Shown: positions 36,615-46,102, counted from the first letter of the stretch. The stretch: DNA of 64,000 nucleotides from Planctomycetota bacterium (GCA_029259595.1 JAJDEW010000010.1:1-64000); one strand, 5' to 3'. The notes: generated by a model not told the origin, from the letters alone. Translations and numbers: made by a program.

Positions 36615-38489
36615 CTAGGGCCAGCTGACGACGACGGTGGTGTCGGGAGTGAGCTCGAGCGGGATGCGATCGAGCACGAAGCCGGCGCGGTACAGCACGA
36701 GGGTCGCTGCTCGTGGCGCGGTCAAGAGGAGATCGGAGCGTCCTGCGGGGAGCGGGATCGAGCGCAGCGCGCGCTCGGGGTTCGCGGCACGGCGTTGCGC
36801 GACCACGTTGCCGTCCGCATCCAGTACGCAAGCCGCCTCCGGCACCGGGCCGCCGAGCTGGGCTTCGAAGCGCCAGGCGCGCGCGCGAGTCGTGTTCAGC
36901 ACGACCTCGCTGTCCCGTTCCGCGGCCGTGAGCTGGCGCTCGAGGGGCAGGATCCCCGCGGCCGTGACGGTGAGGGTGAGTGCTCCGTGCGGGATACCTT
37001 CGAATCCGAAGGCCCCGGTGGCATCCGAGGTCGTCTCCAGCTCGCGACCTTCGCCGAAGCGGACGCGGATCCGAGCCGCTGCCAGCGGACGACCGCTCTC
37101 GCTCACGACTCGACCGGCGAGCGCCGCTGCGCGCCGCGCACCGAAGAGCAACACGATGTCGTCCCGGGGCGGAGTCAGGGGTTCGCTCTCGATCGTGCGT
37201 CCGCTGCGCTTGTCGGTCGCGCGCAGCACGTAGGGTCGGTCGAAGAGCCCCTCCAGGACGAACGAACCGTTCCCGTCCGTGCGAGCGGAAGCGGGCGAGG
37301 CCGTCTCCGGACGACACAGATCCTCGAGCCGCAGGTTCGCGCGCCCCTCGAGGGGCGTCGGATCGACGAGCGCGAGACGGACGCGACGCTCGGGTGTGCC
37401 GCCCTCGTCGAGCACGCGGCCGCTCAACCGCAAGGTGGCGGGGCCGAGGACCAGCTCGACCGACTCGACCGGGCTGAGCGTGCGCTGGAAGAGCTCGCCG
37501 AAGCGTCTCTCGACGGCAGGTTGGAAGCCGCGCACGCAGGCGACGAGTGGCGAATCCGCGAGCACGCCGGTGGGCACGAACGCGAACCCGCCGAGCTCGT
37601 CCGACGTCGTCTCCGACGAACCGAACAAGACGCGCGCACCGGGGACGAGAGTGCCATCGTCGTGGATCACGTGTCCGCGCAGTTCGCGCTGGAGGGGGGC
37701 GAGGACGATGACCTGATCGCTGGAGCGCGTGGCGAGCTCGCGGGCGTCGGAGGCGTGGCCGGCACGGTTCGTCGCCAGGCGATTGCCACGCAGGGCCGGT
37801 GCGGACGCGAACTCGAAGTGTCCGTCCTTTCCGGACTGTGTGCCCCAGGGCGGCCGACCGGCGCTGGCCACCAGCGCCGCGGCCTCGTACGGCAGCACGA
37901 GCCGCACGTCGGCTCCGGCGAGCGGGCGCTGGGCGGTGTCGACGACCCGGCCGCTGATCCGGATCGCCGGTGCCGCGACCAGGACGGGCTCGGCGCCACT
38001 ACCGCAGGCCGATACGGGCAGCGGAGCGAGACAGGCCCACTTCGGATCGATCACGGTCAGGAGGAACGTGCGCTGTGGACAGGGGCAGGCGAAGCGTCCG
38101 TCGGCGTCGCTCGTTGCGAGGGCGGCGTCGGAGCCCGCGAGTCCGATCCCGACATCCGCCAGCGGACGTCCGTCGACGTCCTGGACGCGACCGCGCAGCT
38201 CGCGCCCCGTGCTCGCGGATGGGGAATCGCCCTCGCGTACGGGTCCGGATTCGGTTCGTGTGCCGAGTCGAGCCGCAGCGGGGGACGAGGAGCGAGCGGT
38301 CTGCGCGCCGTCCGCGACGACCGGCGTCGCGTCCCGGTCCTTGCCCGCGAGCGTCGCGTAGCCGAACCAGGCCAGGAGCAGGCCGAGGATCAGGACGACG
38401 AAGAGCGTGGGCGAGGTCGTACCGCCCTGCCGCGACGCGGCTCGCGCAGCGGCGCCCGGTCGGGCAGGTCGTCTCGGGACGGATCGCAT
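36615..38489 (-). CDS. Membrane-anchored carboxypeptidase-regulatory-like repeat protein
   Basis: 624 residues from ATG 38489. One transmembrane helix near residues 28-48 after a basic, Arg/Pro-rich cytoplasmic start; the rest is predicted periplasmic and contains at least five CarboxypepD_reg-like beta-sandwich units, each starting with L-x-G-R/H-V and containing G-x-P-L-A/V-x-G/A-x-V and D-x-x-G-x-F. These domains are structural and often bind carbohydrates or stack in adhesins. Divergent from the lipoprotein gene across 113 bases. The 253 bases downstream, before the PKD gene, show no gene. Confidence 0.72.
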   Translation of the reverse strand: MRSVPRRPARPGAAARAASRQGGTTSPTLFVVLILGLLLAWFGYATLAGKDRDATPVVADGAQTARSSSPAAARLGTRTESGPVREGDSPSASTGRELRGRVQDVDGRPLADVGIGLAGSDAALATSDADGRFACPCPQRTFLLTVIDPKWACLAPLPVSACGSGAEPVLVAAPAIRISGRVVDTAQRPLAGADVRLVLPYEAAALVASAGRPPWGTQSGKDGHFEFASAPALRGNRLATNRAGHASDARELATRSSDQVIVLAPLQRELRGHVIHDDGTLVPGARVLFGSSETTSDELGGFAFVPTGVLADSPLVACVRGFQPAVERRFGELFQRTLSPVESVELVLGPATLRLSGRVLDEGGTPERRVRLALVDPTPLEGRANLRLEDLCRPETASPASARTDGNGSFVLEGLFDRPYVLRATDKRSGRTIESEPLTPPRDDIVLLFGARRAAALAGRVVSESGRPLAAARIRVRFGEGRELETTSDATGAFGFEGIPHGALTLTVTAAGILPLERQLTAAERDSEVVLNTTRARAWRFEAQLGGPVPEAACVLDADGNVVAQRRAANPERALRSIPLPAGRSDLLLTAPRAATLVLYRAGFVLDRIPLELTPDTTVVVSWP

Positions 38490-38602
38490 GGTGGGGGGTG
38501 GCCGAGCCGCTCCCAGGATGCCGCCCGAGCTCGTCCACGGGAATCGGCGGCCAGGGTTCCGCGCATGTTCCCGCACGGAAGGCGGCCGTACAATCGGCCC
38601 CG

Positions 38603-39478
38603 ATGAAGGTCAAAACGCTCCGCTTGGGCGGCTCCGGGCTGCTGCTCGTGTCCTTGTTCCTGTTGTCCGGCTGCGGCGCCGAATCGGCGGCGGCACCCGG
38701 CCCCTACGACGCGGCCAGCGCGGTCGAGCCGGCGGTGTTCCTGGACGGGCGCGAGGTCGCGCGCCCGCTGCCCGCGGACTTCGACGGCCGCCGTCCGCTC
38801 GCCGAGCTCCTGGCGGAGACCGGCGTCGACGTGCAGGACTGGACGTTGGTCGAGCTGCGCGCGGACGATGGCCGTCGGATGCCGCTCGCGCGGCCGGCCG
38901 CGACCTGGCCGGACCAGGACCTGCTCCTGTTCCGGGACGAGGACGGGCGTTCGGCGATCGGGCTCTTCCGTCGACCGGATGCGACGATGCCTGAGACTGT
39001 GCTCGCCCTGCTCGCGGAGCCCACGTTGCGCTTCGTGCTCCCGGCCTCGATCCGCGTGCACACGAGCGCCGTGCCGGAAGGGGCGGAGGGTGCGTCGCCC
39101 GCGCTCGTCGTGGAACTCGACGGGGAGGTGCTCGTGCGCTTGTCGCTGGAAGAGCTCGCCGCGCTCGAGGCGACGCCCCATACGGGGCGCGGCGAGGGAG
39201 ACGGCCGCCGACGCAAGGGCGACCGGGCCGGCCTCTCGAACACCTGGCCATTGGCCGATGTCGTCGCCTCGGTCGTGCCGCTCGAACGCGTTTGCGAGGT
39301 GCGGCTCTTCGACGCCGCCGGGACCGAAGAGTCCTGGCCCGCGGACGCGCTCCGGAACGAAACCGCGCCGGAGGCCTTGCTCAAGGCCAACCGGCGCGGG
39401 GAGCTCGTCTTTCGGGTCGCGAGCGAAGGGCGCGAGCTGCGTGGCGTCACGCGTCTCGCCCTGCGCTCGTGCCCCTGA
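38603..39478 (+). CDS. Lipoprotein of unknown function
   Basis: 291 residues with a lipobox ending at Cys24 (LFLLSGC). The mature part has alternating beta and charged segments, including VFLDGREVARPL and VDVQDWTLVELRADDGR; these resemble a repeated metal-free sandwich but no family is recognised. Its stop is five bases from the stop of the convergent gene at 39484. Confidence 0.65.
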   Translation: MKVKTLRLGGSGLLLVSLFLLSGCGAESAAAPGPYDAASAVEPAVFLDGREVARPLPADFDGRRPLAELLAETGVDVQDWTLVELRADDGRRMPLARPAATWPDQDLLLFRDEDGRSAIGLFRRPDATMPETVLALLAEPTLRFVLPASIRVHTSAVPEGAEGASPALVVELDGEVLVRLSLEELAALEATPHTGRGEGDGRRRKGDRAGLSNTWPLADVVASVVPLERVCEVRLFDAAGTEESWPADALRNETAPEALLKANRRGELVFRVASEGRELRGVTRLALRSCP

Positions 39479-39483
39479 GGTTG

Positions 39484-41034
39484 CTAGTTGCGGGACATCG
39501 TCAGGAAGTGCGCCCGGATCTGCTCGGGCAGCAGGATGTTCGTCACGCCGTTGCCGCCGTCGTTGTCGGTGTCGACGCGGACGTCGCCGGTCGTCTCGAA
39601 GACCGCGAGGTCATTGTAATTGGCGACGTAGTAGCGCGAGCCGCTCTTGTTGAACACGATCCCGCACGCTTCCGTCCCGCCGCTGAAGGCCGGGTCGGGC
39701 TGGCGCTCGTTGCTGTTGGAAAGGGTGAAGATCGAGAACGGGCTCGTCCCGTCGCGCGTCGGGTAGTACACCTCGCCGTTGCGAGCCGTCATGACGCCCG
39801 CCGCCTCACCCGCTCCCGTCGGAGTGAGCTGGGTCACGGCGAAGTTCGACGTGTTGACGACGTCGATGTCGATGGCCATGTTGCCGCCGAAACGATGGTC
39901 GTTGAAGCCGACCAGGAACCGGTCGTTGCCGGACCAGCAGCCCTGCTGAGCGAAGGTTCCGGCGCCCGGTGCGGACAGCGTGACGGGTTGGACGCCGGCC
40001 GTGCCGGCATCCGTGTCCACGAGCGAGAAGGACGCGGTGTTGATGAGCCAGAGCTCGTTGGCCGAGCCGTCGATCGTGCCGACGATCACCGCCAGCCTCG
40101 AGCCGTCCGGCGAGAGCTCGATCCGGCCGCCGAAGCGGCCCCCGGCGTCCATCGTGAAGAGGTTCAGGCGACCGACCTCGATCAGGCTGCTCTCGTCGAC
40201 GGCCACGACGTCCACGGTGGTGGAACCGACGACCCCACCGCTGCCGTCCGGCGCGCCGTAGGCGTGGGTGCCGACGTTCACGACGCCGTAGATGCGGCTC
40301 CCGTTGGCGGAGAGCGTGATGCCGCCGATGCTTCCGGAGGCCGTGCCCGAAAGGTCCGGGCCGGTCGCGATCGTGTACGTGCGCGTGTCGATCACGCCGA
40401 TGTTCGGGTTTTCCTTGTCGCCCGTGTAGACGAACTCGCCGTCGGCTGCGACGACCGCCTGGCGGACGTTGGCGGCGAGGCTGTTCGTGCCGATGATGCC
40501 CGTTTCGAAGACCTCACCGGAGAGCGACGTGTCGATCGCGAGGAAGTCTCCGCCGAAGTTGCCTCCGAAGAGCATCGCTGCGTCCTCGAAGGTGAGATCG
40601 ATCTCGATCGGGTCGACCGCGCCGGTGATCCCGGTGAAGACGAGGTTCTCCGTCCGCATCGCCGTCCGGTCGAGGCCCTCCGGGCCGTAGTAGGTGTAAG
40701 GCAGACCGCCGCCGGGCAGCATCGTGCCGGTCTGCGTACCCTCGTTGACCATTTGGGTGATGCCCTTCAGGTTGAAGAGCAGACGGCTGAAGTCGTTGCG
40801 CACCGTGAGCGAGACGGTGAGCATGTCGCCCGGATCGTCGTACACGGCGGTGGCCGAGAGAAACAGACGCGAGGGCTGCTGCGTGATCGTGACCCCGGCG
40901 GAGGTGAGGTCGATCGACAGGCTGCCGTTCTGAACGGGGAAGCCTCCACCGCCTCCTCCACTGCTACCGCCGCTGCTGCAACTTGCCAATGCGCCTGCTG
41001 CGAGCGCAACGCACATGTTCATGACCTTGGACAT
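39484..41034 (-). CDS. Beta-propeller lipoprotein
   Basis: 516 residues. AGGAAG lies six bases before ATG 41034. Lipobox around Cys19 (GALASC), followed by a Ser/Gly linker. The remainder is YVTN/lactonase-like: repeated V-x-D-T-R/A-x-x-x-x-V and G-x-x-I-x-L-S-P-D-G-S-R-L-A-V units, and GIVFNKSGSRYYVANY. Probably a surface or periplasmic binding propeller; ligand unknown. Confidence 0.72.
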   Translation of the reverse strand: MSKVMNMCVALAAGALASCSSGGSSGGGGGGFPVQNGSLSIDLTSAGVTITQQPSRLFLSATAVYDDPGDMLTVSLTVRNDFSRLLFNLKGITQMVNEGTQTGTMLPGGGLPYTYYGPEGLDRTAMRTENLVFTGITGAVDPIEIDLTFEDAAMLFGGNFGGDFLAIDTSLSGEVFETGIIGTNSLAANVRQAVVAADGEFVYTGDKENPNIGVIDTRTYTIATGPDLSGTASGSIGGITLSANGSRIYGVVNVGTHAYGAPDGSGGVVGSTTVDVVAVDESSLIEVGRLNLFTMDAGGRFGGRIELSPDGSRLAVIVGTIDGSANELWLINTASFSLVDTDAGTAGVQPVTLSAPGAGTFAQQGCWSGNDRFLVGFNDHRFGGNMAIDIDVVNTSNFAVTQLTPTGAGEAAGVMTARNGEVYYPTRDGTSPFSIFTLSNSNERQPDPAFSGGTEACGIVFNKSGSRYYVANYNDLAVFETTGDVRVDTDNDGGNGVTNILLPEQIRAHFLTMSRN

Positions 41035-41206
41035 GACGATCTTCCTGACGATAGGCCCGTCCGAGACGGGGGGGACCGGGGGAACGCGGAGCCGAGAGTC
41101 CGAACCGTAGGAAGCGCGGCAGGCTGCGTCAACGAAGCACGAAGAGGGCCGCACCTGTGGGGGGAAGAGGCGGCCCCACATGCATCGGCCGATTCGAGCG
41201 CGCGCT

Positions 41207-42073
41207 TCAGGGCGCAGCGACCGGAATCCGGTCGGTGGCGGGCTCCTTGCGGATGACCGAGCCCACGTTTTCGCCGCGCAGGGCCTTCGTGACCTGTCCG
41301 GGCACGAGCCCGTTCACGATCCGGATCTCGGTGACGCTGCGGGCGCGGTCGAGATACTCGAGCACCGCGCGCTCGACGACGATGTCGTCCTGGCCGCTGT
41401 CCAGCAACTCGCGGGCCGTGATCTCGGGGATGTGGCGCGCCGTCGGGTCCTTCTTGGGGTCGTCGGTGTAGAGCCCGTCCTCGTCCTTGATGAAGAGCAC
41501 GCCCTTGGCACCGAGGAACTCGGCGATCAGGTAGACGCCTGCGTCCGTCCGGTTGGCCGGGATGCGACCGACGGCGGGCGCCTTCTCCCAGAACTCGAAG
41601 GGCGGCATGCCCGACATGATCGGGATCACGCCCATCGAGAGGAACAAGGGCAGCTTCTCGAAGTCGTCGGGGTACACCATGATCCCGCCGTCCTTCGCGA
41701 GCAGCATCTGCAGCATGCGCGCGTTCTGGACCGGGACACTGGCGCCCACCTTGGCGAGCATCGCGGTCGGCAGATCCAGGTCCAGGGCCACGGAGTAGGC
41801 GTGACGCGCGCGCGTGCCACCGCCCGTACCCAGGAGGAACGACACGCCTTGCTTGCGCGCCGCCACGAGCTCCTCGAGGATCGGGTACACGGCCTTGCGA
41901 CCGCGGTCCATGATGCTCTGCCCGCCGATCTTCAGCACCCAGATGTCGGGCAGGATGGGGGCGATCGGGGTCGGCGTGCCGCCGGAGTTCGTGGCGTCGA
42001 GGCTCGAGAGCTTGCCCGAAAGGGCGTTCTCCATGCCCTCGATCCAGATCTTGCCGTTGCGCTTGGTCGTCAT
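41207..42073 (-). CDS. mosB: Molybdenum storage protein subunit beta (MosB-like)
   Basis: 288 residues of the amino-acid-kinase/UMP-kinase fold. Matches the Azotobacter MosB subunit in remembered motifs: VLKIGGQSIMDRGRKAVYP (Lys48), GTGGGTRARHAYS, SGMPPFEFW, RTDAGVYLIAEFLGAKG, KDEDGLYTDDP and the end VNGLVPGQVTKALRGENVG. In the known heterohexamer, ATP hydrolysis drives assembly of polyoxomolybdate or tungstate clusters inside a cage. Overlaps the mosA-like stop by ATGA, so expressed at matching levels. Chance of being a plain UMP kinase is low given these motifs. Confidence 0.85.
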   Translation of the reverse strand: MTTKRNGKIWIEGMENALSGKLSSLDATNSGGTPTPIAPILPDIWVLKIGGQSIMDRGRKAVYPILEELVAARKQGVSFLLGTGGGTRARHAYSVALDLDLPTAMLAKVGASVPVQNARMLQMLLAKDGGIMVYPDDFEKLPLFLSMGVIPIMSGMPPFEFWEKAPAVGRIPANRTDAGVYLIAEFLGAKGVLFIKDEDGLYTDDPKKDPTARHIPEITARELLDSGQDDIVVERAVLEYLDRARSVTEIRIVNGLVPGQVTKALRGENVGSVIRKEPATDRIPVAAP

Positions 42074-42948
42074 GAGGTCGTCTTCCCGTTGTTCCGTGCA
42101 CTCTGGGTCACGAGCGTTCCGACGGGCTCACCCGCGAGATAGGCGCGCAGGTTCTCCGGGCGTCGACCGTCGATGAGCCGGAAGGAGCGAACGAGCTTCG
42201 AGTTCTCGAGGCAGCGCAGGACCTCGCGTTCGATCGGCAGCTCGGGCAGGTTGCGCTCGAGCAACTCGGCGGCCGTGATCTCGTCGATGCGTTTGGCGTC
42301 GGGGTTCTCGAAGGGATCCGCCTCGAAGATGCCGTCGACGTCCTTCACGAAGACGAGCTGTGGCGAGCCCAGGATCTCCGCCATCAGGAAGAGGCCGACG
42401 TCCGAGCCGTTCTCCGGCAAGAGCCCTTCGCGCGCCGGCGGCTCCCAGAAGTGGTAGGGCGGCTGGCCGATGCAAACCGGGATCATGCCCTTGCTGATGA
42501 AGAGCTGCAGGTCCTGGAAGTGCTCCTTGATCAGGGTCACGGCGCCGTGGGGCGCGAGCAGGAACTGCAGCATGTCGCGGTTCTGCTCTTCGATGCCGCC
42601 GACGATGCGGGCCAAGCCACCGATCGGAAGTCCCAGGTCGAGCCCGATCTCGAGCGTGTGACGCGCGCGCGCTCCGCCGCCGACGCCCAGCACGAACTTG
42701 TGCCCTTCGCCGTGCAACGCCGCGATCTCACGCGTGAGCGGGACCAGCGCCTCGGCGCCGCGGTCCATGATGCTCGAGCCGCCTATCGCGACCATCGTGA
42801 TACCGGGCACCATCGCCCGCACGACGTCGTTGTCGGTCTCGCGCAGCAGTCGCGTGCTGACGAGCGACTCGCGCATCAAGCCCGAGCCGACGTGCGTGCG
42901 CCCGTCGCCGGTGAAGAGGTTCGAGGGGGACTGTCGGATGTCAGGCAT
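42070..42948 (-). CDS. mosA: Molybdenum storage protein subunit alpha (MosA-like)
   Basis: 292 residues of the same fold as the downstream gene, closer to MosA: VGGGARARHTLEIGLDLGLP, GQPPYHFWEPP, GSDVGLFLMAEILG and KDVDGIFEADP. The N-terminal about 48 residues are an extra arm, as in MosA. In the KIGG motif that binds phosphate the lysine is replaced by alanine (VAIGGSS, Ala54), whereas the beta subunit keeps lysine. ATG 42948 is chosen; a TTG at 42978 that overlaps the upstream stop (TTGA) would add ten residues. Confidence 0.82.
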   Translation of the reverse strand: MPDIRQSPSNLFTGDGRTHVGSGLMRESLVSTRLLRETDNDVVRAMVPGITMVAIGGSSIMDRGAEALVPLTREIAALHGEGHKFVLGVGGGARARHTLEIGLDLGLPIGGLARIVGGIEEQNRDMLQFLLAPHGAVTLIKEHFQDLQLFISKGMIPVCIGQPPYHFWEPPAREGLLPENGSDVGLFLMAEILGSPQLVFVKDVDGIFEADPFENPDAKRIDEITAAELLERNLPELPIEREVLRCLENSKLVRSFRLIDGRRPENLRAYLAGEPVGTLVTQSARNNGKTTS

Positions 42949-42974
42949 GGGGGGCTTGGCAACGGCTAGTGGGA

Positions 42975-44234
42975 TCAAACGAGCGGTTCCGGCGAGGGTT
43001 CCGGCACGTCGGGTGTGCTCCTGCTCTCGGGAGCCCCGGATTCGGGCTTGGCGAGCTTTCCGGACTCCGCGGCGGGAGTGTACGCCAACCAGTCATCGCT
43101 CCCCAGGAGGAACATGCTGACGAAGCCGCTCAGCGTGCCGAACACGACTTGCGAGACGAGCATCGGCGCATAGACGACGAACATCTCGAGCTTGGCGCCG
43201 GCCAGCACGATGACCGAGAAGTTGGCCGCGAAGCGAGCGGCGCCGAGCACCGCGCCCATGCCCATGAGCTGGATGAGTCGCCACAGGCCGCGTCCATGCA
43301 GGAACGGGACCAACAGGTCGGCCAGCAGGCCGGGGACGACGAAGTGCAGGACCTCGAGGATGCCGTAGCGTCCGTAGCCCAAGAAGAACGAGATCAAGCC
43401 GATCGTGGTCCCGGTCCACAGTCCGCCGAAGCGCGTGCGCGTGTGCTTCGCCGCCAAGAGGAAGAAGGGGATCAGGAGGACGTTCTTGTGGCCGGGTGCG
43501 ACGGGCAATCCCGGCATCACCTGCAGCATCTTCAGACCCATGGCGGCCAGCGAGACGCCGCTGACGAGTGCCAGGTCGCGCGCCCAGGCGCGCGAAGCCT
43601 CGGGATGTTCGCGCGCGACGCGCTCCTCGGCGCGATCGATCGAGCGCCGCAGGAGCTCGCGGATGAAGCTCAGGTCGCCGCGCCGGATGGCCGCGAAGTC
43701 GATCACCGGCCGATCGGTCGTGCGGTCCCGTCCGCGTCCACCGCCACCGCCGCCACCGCCACCGCGGCGGCCGCCGCCCCCTCCTCCACCGCCGCCGCTC
43801 AGCATCGCCAGCGTCCCGTCGATCGAGTACGCGACCGCGCGCGGCAACCGGAAGGTGGTCAAGGCCCGTACGAAGTCCGACGGCTGTCCGCTGTTCTGCA
43901 CCCACGTGCTGGCCAGGATCAACGTGGCGACGCGCAGCCCCATCTCGAGCGCGAGCGCCAGGCCGGCCAGGTTGATCTCCAGGCCGAAGGCGAGCTCGAC
44001 CCAGCGGTCCTCGGCCCGGCTCCCGGCCGAGAAGAAGGCATAGGTCACCGTGAGGATGACCAGGAACACCGTCATGCGGCGCGCGAGTCGCCCGAGCATG
44101 CGGAAGTCGAGTCGGCTCGAGGCCCAGAGCACGAGCTGCAGGAGCGCCAACCCACCGAGCAGCCACGGATCACGCAACAGGAAGAGGCCGACGGCGAGCG
44201 CGACGAGGTAGGCCAGTTTCAGCGTGGGCTTCAT
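42975..44234 (-). CDS. ECF transporter T component fused to an S-component-like domain
   Basis: 419 residues. The first half has about five hydrophobic helices and then a cytoplasmic region AAIRRGD and RRSIDRAEERVAREHPEAS (about 180-213), like the A-R-G coupling helices of CbiQ/EcfT. The second half (about 220-376) has six helices with a GTTIGLISFFLG to GLLADLLVPF pattern like ECF substrate-capture (S) units. The halves are joined by a Gly/Arg linker at 147-167. No ATPase gene is in the window. Its position 26 bases before mosA suggests molybdate or tungstate uptake; inferred. The tail is Pro/Glu-rich. Confidence 0.6.
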   Translation of the reverse strand: MKPTLKLAYLVALAVGLFLLRDPWLLGGLALLQLVLWASSRLDFRMLGRLARRMTVFLVILTVTYAFFSAGSRAEDRWVELAFGLEINLAGLALALEMGLRVATLILASTWVQNSGQPSDFVRALTTFRLPRAVAYSIDGTLAMLSGGGGGGGGGRRGGGGGGGGGRGRDRTTDRPVIDFAAIRRGDLSFIRELLRRSIDRAEERVAREHPEASRAWARDLALVSGVSLAAMGLKMLQVMPGLPVAPGHKNVLLIPFFLLAAKHTRTRFGGLWTGTTIGLISFFLGYGRYGILEVLHFVVPGLLADLLVPFLHGRGLWRLIQLMGMGAVLGAARFAANFSVIVLAGAKLEMFVVYAPMLVSQVVFGTLSGFVSMFLLGSDDWLAYTPAAESGKLAKPESGAPESRSTPDVPEPSPEPLV

Positions 44235-44306
44235 CGGGAGTCCTGGGCGGACCGCGGGCGGGCCGGGACGAAGCCGGGAGTCTACCAAGCGCTGCGTGGC
44301 GCTGGT

Positions 44307-45425
44307 TCAGCCGTTCTGCGGGGCGGGCGGAGCCGTGCCCCCGAGCAGCGCGCGGATCCGATCCAGCGTGATCCAGCCCACGAGCCGCGAGTCCTCGAGC
44401 ACCGGCAGGGCCGAGCTCGGGCCCTCGACGAGGCGCGCGAAGACCGACTCGAGCGAATCCCCTGGCTGCACCGTCTCGAAGTCCGCGCGCATGACGTCCG
44501 CGACGAGCGCCTCGGTCCGCGAGCGGTTCCAGCCGGCGACGTCCTTCTGTGCCAACAGACCGACGACGCGCCCGTCGGATACGACCGGGTACTCGTCCTG
44601 CGGGAAGCGCTCGCGCTGCCAGAAGGCGAACTCGAGCGGATCGTTCGGCTGAAAGGCCAAGAAGTCCTTCGTCATCGCGTTCGCGACCGGCGTGCTACGG
44701 AGCTTGCCCAGGATGCGCGCCTGATAGGCCTCGCGCACGGCGCTGAACCAGACGAAGACGGCGATCACGACCAGAACCGGATTGCCGAACAGGCCGATCA
44801 CGAGCAGACCGAAGGCGAGGATGCGACCGATGCGCGCAGCGATCAGCGTCGCTCGGACCGAGTCCATGCGCATCGCGAGGAAGGCGCGCAGCACCCTCCC
44901 TCCGTCCATCGGAAAGGCGGGGATCAGGTTGAATCCGAACAAGAGCAGGTTCGCGAGCGAGAGGAACCCGAACGTCTGCACGCCGAACGTGCCATAGGGC
45001 TCCGGAACGAAGAAGAACGCGACCCCGAGGGCGAGCAGGAACACGAACGCGAGCACGGCGTTGACGAGCGGTCCGGCCAGGGCCACCCACAGCTCCTGAG
45101 CCGGCTTCTCGGGCATGCGCTCGAGCCGCGCCACTCCACCGATCGGCAGTAGCGTGATGTCGCGCGTCCGGATCCCGAACTGGCGCGCTGCGAGGGCGTG
45201 CCCGAACTCGTGCAGCAGAACGCAGCCGAACAGAGCCACCAACGACCCCAGCGTGATCGCGGCCTGCACCACGCTGCCCGATTCCTGGAGCTGCAGGAAT
45301 CCGAGCACGAGGAGCAGCACGAGAAAGCTCACATGCAGGCGAACGGGAATGCCGAAGTAGCGCCCGGCCGGCAGCGACCAAAGGCTGCGGCGCGCGGTCC
45401 GAGGTTTGGGGGTAGGGCCTGCCAT
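44307..45425 (-). CDS. Site-2 protease (M50) with C-terminal CBS domains
   Basis: 372 residues. Membrane zinc metalloprotease core with HEFGH (His72, Glu73, His76) and NLIPAFPMDGGR (Asp174), followed by two CBS domains from about 245 to 365. Same layout as SpoIVFB-like and Rip3-like proteases, which cut transmembrane substrates; CBS domains probably sense adenine nucleotides. ATG 45425 follows GGAAG by about ten bases. Substrate, such as an anti-sigma factor, not identifiable here. Confidence 0.88.
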   Translation of the reverse strand: MAGPTPKPRTARRSLWSLPAGRYFGIPVRLHVSFLVLLLVLGFLQLQESGSVVQAAITLGSLVALFGCVLLHEFGHALAARQFGIRTRDITLLPIGGVARLERMPEKPAQELWVALAGPLVNAVLAFVFLLALGVAFFFVPEPYGTFGVQTFGFLSLANLLLFGFNLIPAFPMDGGRVLRAFLAMRMDSVRATLIAARIGRILAFGLLVIGLFGNPVLVVIAVFVWFSAVREAYQARILGKLRSTPVANAMTKDFLAFQPNDPLEFAFWQRERFPQDEYPVVSDGRVVGLLAQKDVAGWNRSRTEALVADVMRADFETVQPGDSLESVFARLVEGPSSALPVLEDSRLVGWITLDRIRALLGGTAPPAPQNG

Positions 45426-45541
45426 CGGATGGATTCTTCCATCTTTTGGTACGCCACCGGGACCTTTTCGCGACCACATTCCGACACCCGCCACCCGAGG
45501 GTCGCAACGGCCTTGCCGGCTCGGGCTGGACCGTTACCTGT

Positions 45542-46072
45542 TCAAAACGAGCCGTGCTGCGCCCGCATCTCGTCGTTGCGGGTCTCGGACTGGCCGAGCG
45601 GGATGCTGAGGCTCTGCCAGCGATCCCCGGCCTGATGGCGCGCGAGCAGGACGATCTGGCCGGTGTGGTAGGTCACGTGGGTCAAGCCGCGGATCAAGGC
45701 CTTCGGGACGTCGTGCGGCTCGCCGCGAATCTTGACCGTACGTGCGAGGTCCTCCGCTCGGAGGCCCTTCAGCGTCGCGAGAACCGTCCGCCAACCCTCG
45801 TTCCATTGCGCCTCGATCGACGCGCGCGTGTCGCCGTCGACGACGAACTCCGTGTCCCGCTGGCGATCGGGCTTCTCCCCATCGGTCGTGAGGAAGTCAC
45901 GCCAGCGCGAGCGCAGATTGCCCCCGATGTGCTTCACCTGCACCGCGAGACACTGCGGTCCGAGCCGCTCGAAGAAGGCCGTCTCATCGACCTGGGCCAA
46001 GGCTCGCTCCGCACGCTCTCGCTCCGCGCGAAAGGCCTCCGCGATCTCGTTCAAGAACGTCGAGTCCTGCAT
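45542..46072 (-). CDS. DUF1572/DinB-superfamily protein
   Basis: 176 residues, four-helix bundle type. The VQVKHIGGNLRSRWRDFLTTDGEKPDRQRD segment and the late HVTYHTGQIVL place the three histidines of a DinB-like metal site; the first stretch is characteristic of DUF1572. Family members are probably thiol- or metal-dependent small-molecule transferases, function unknown. Lies 30 bases after the sulfatase-fold gene on the same strand. Confidence 0.8.
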   Translation of the reverse strand: MQDSTFLNEIAEAFRAERERAERALAQVDETAFFERLGPQCLAVQVKHIGGNLRSRWRDFLTTDGEKPDRQRDTEFVVDGDTRASIEAQWNEGWRTVLATLKGLRAEDLARTVKIRGEPHDVPKALIRGLTHVTYHTGQIVLLARHQAGDRWQSLSIPLGQSETRNDEMRAQHGSF

Positions 46073-46102
46073 GGGTTCCTGCTTCCTGTTGCGACCGGCG
46101 CC

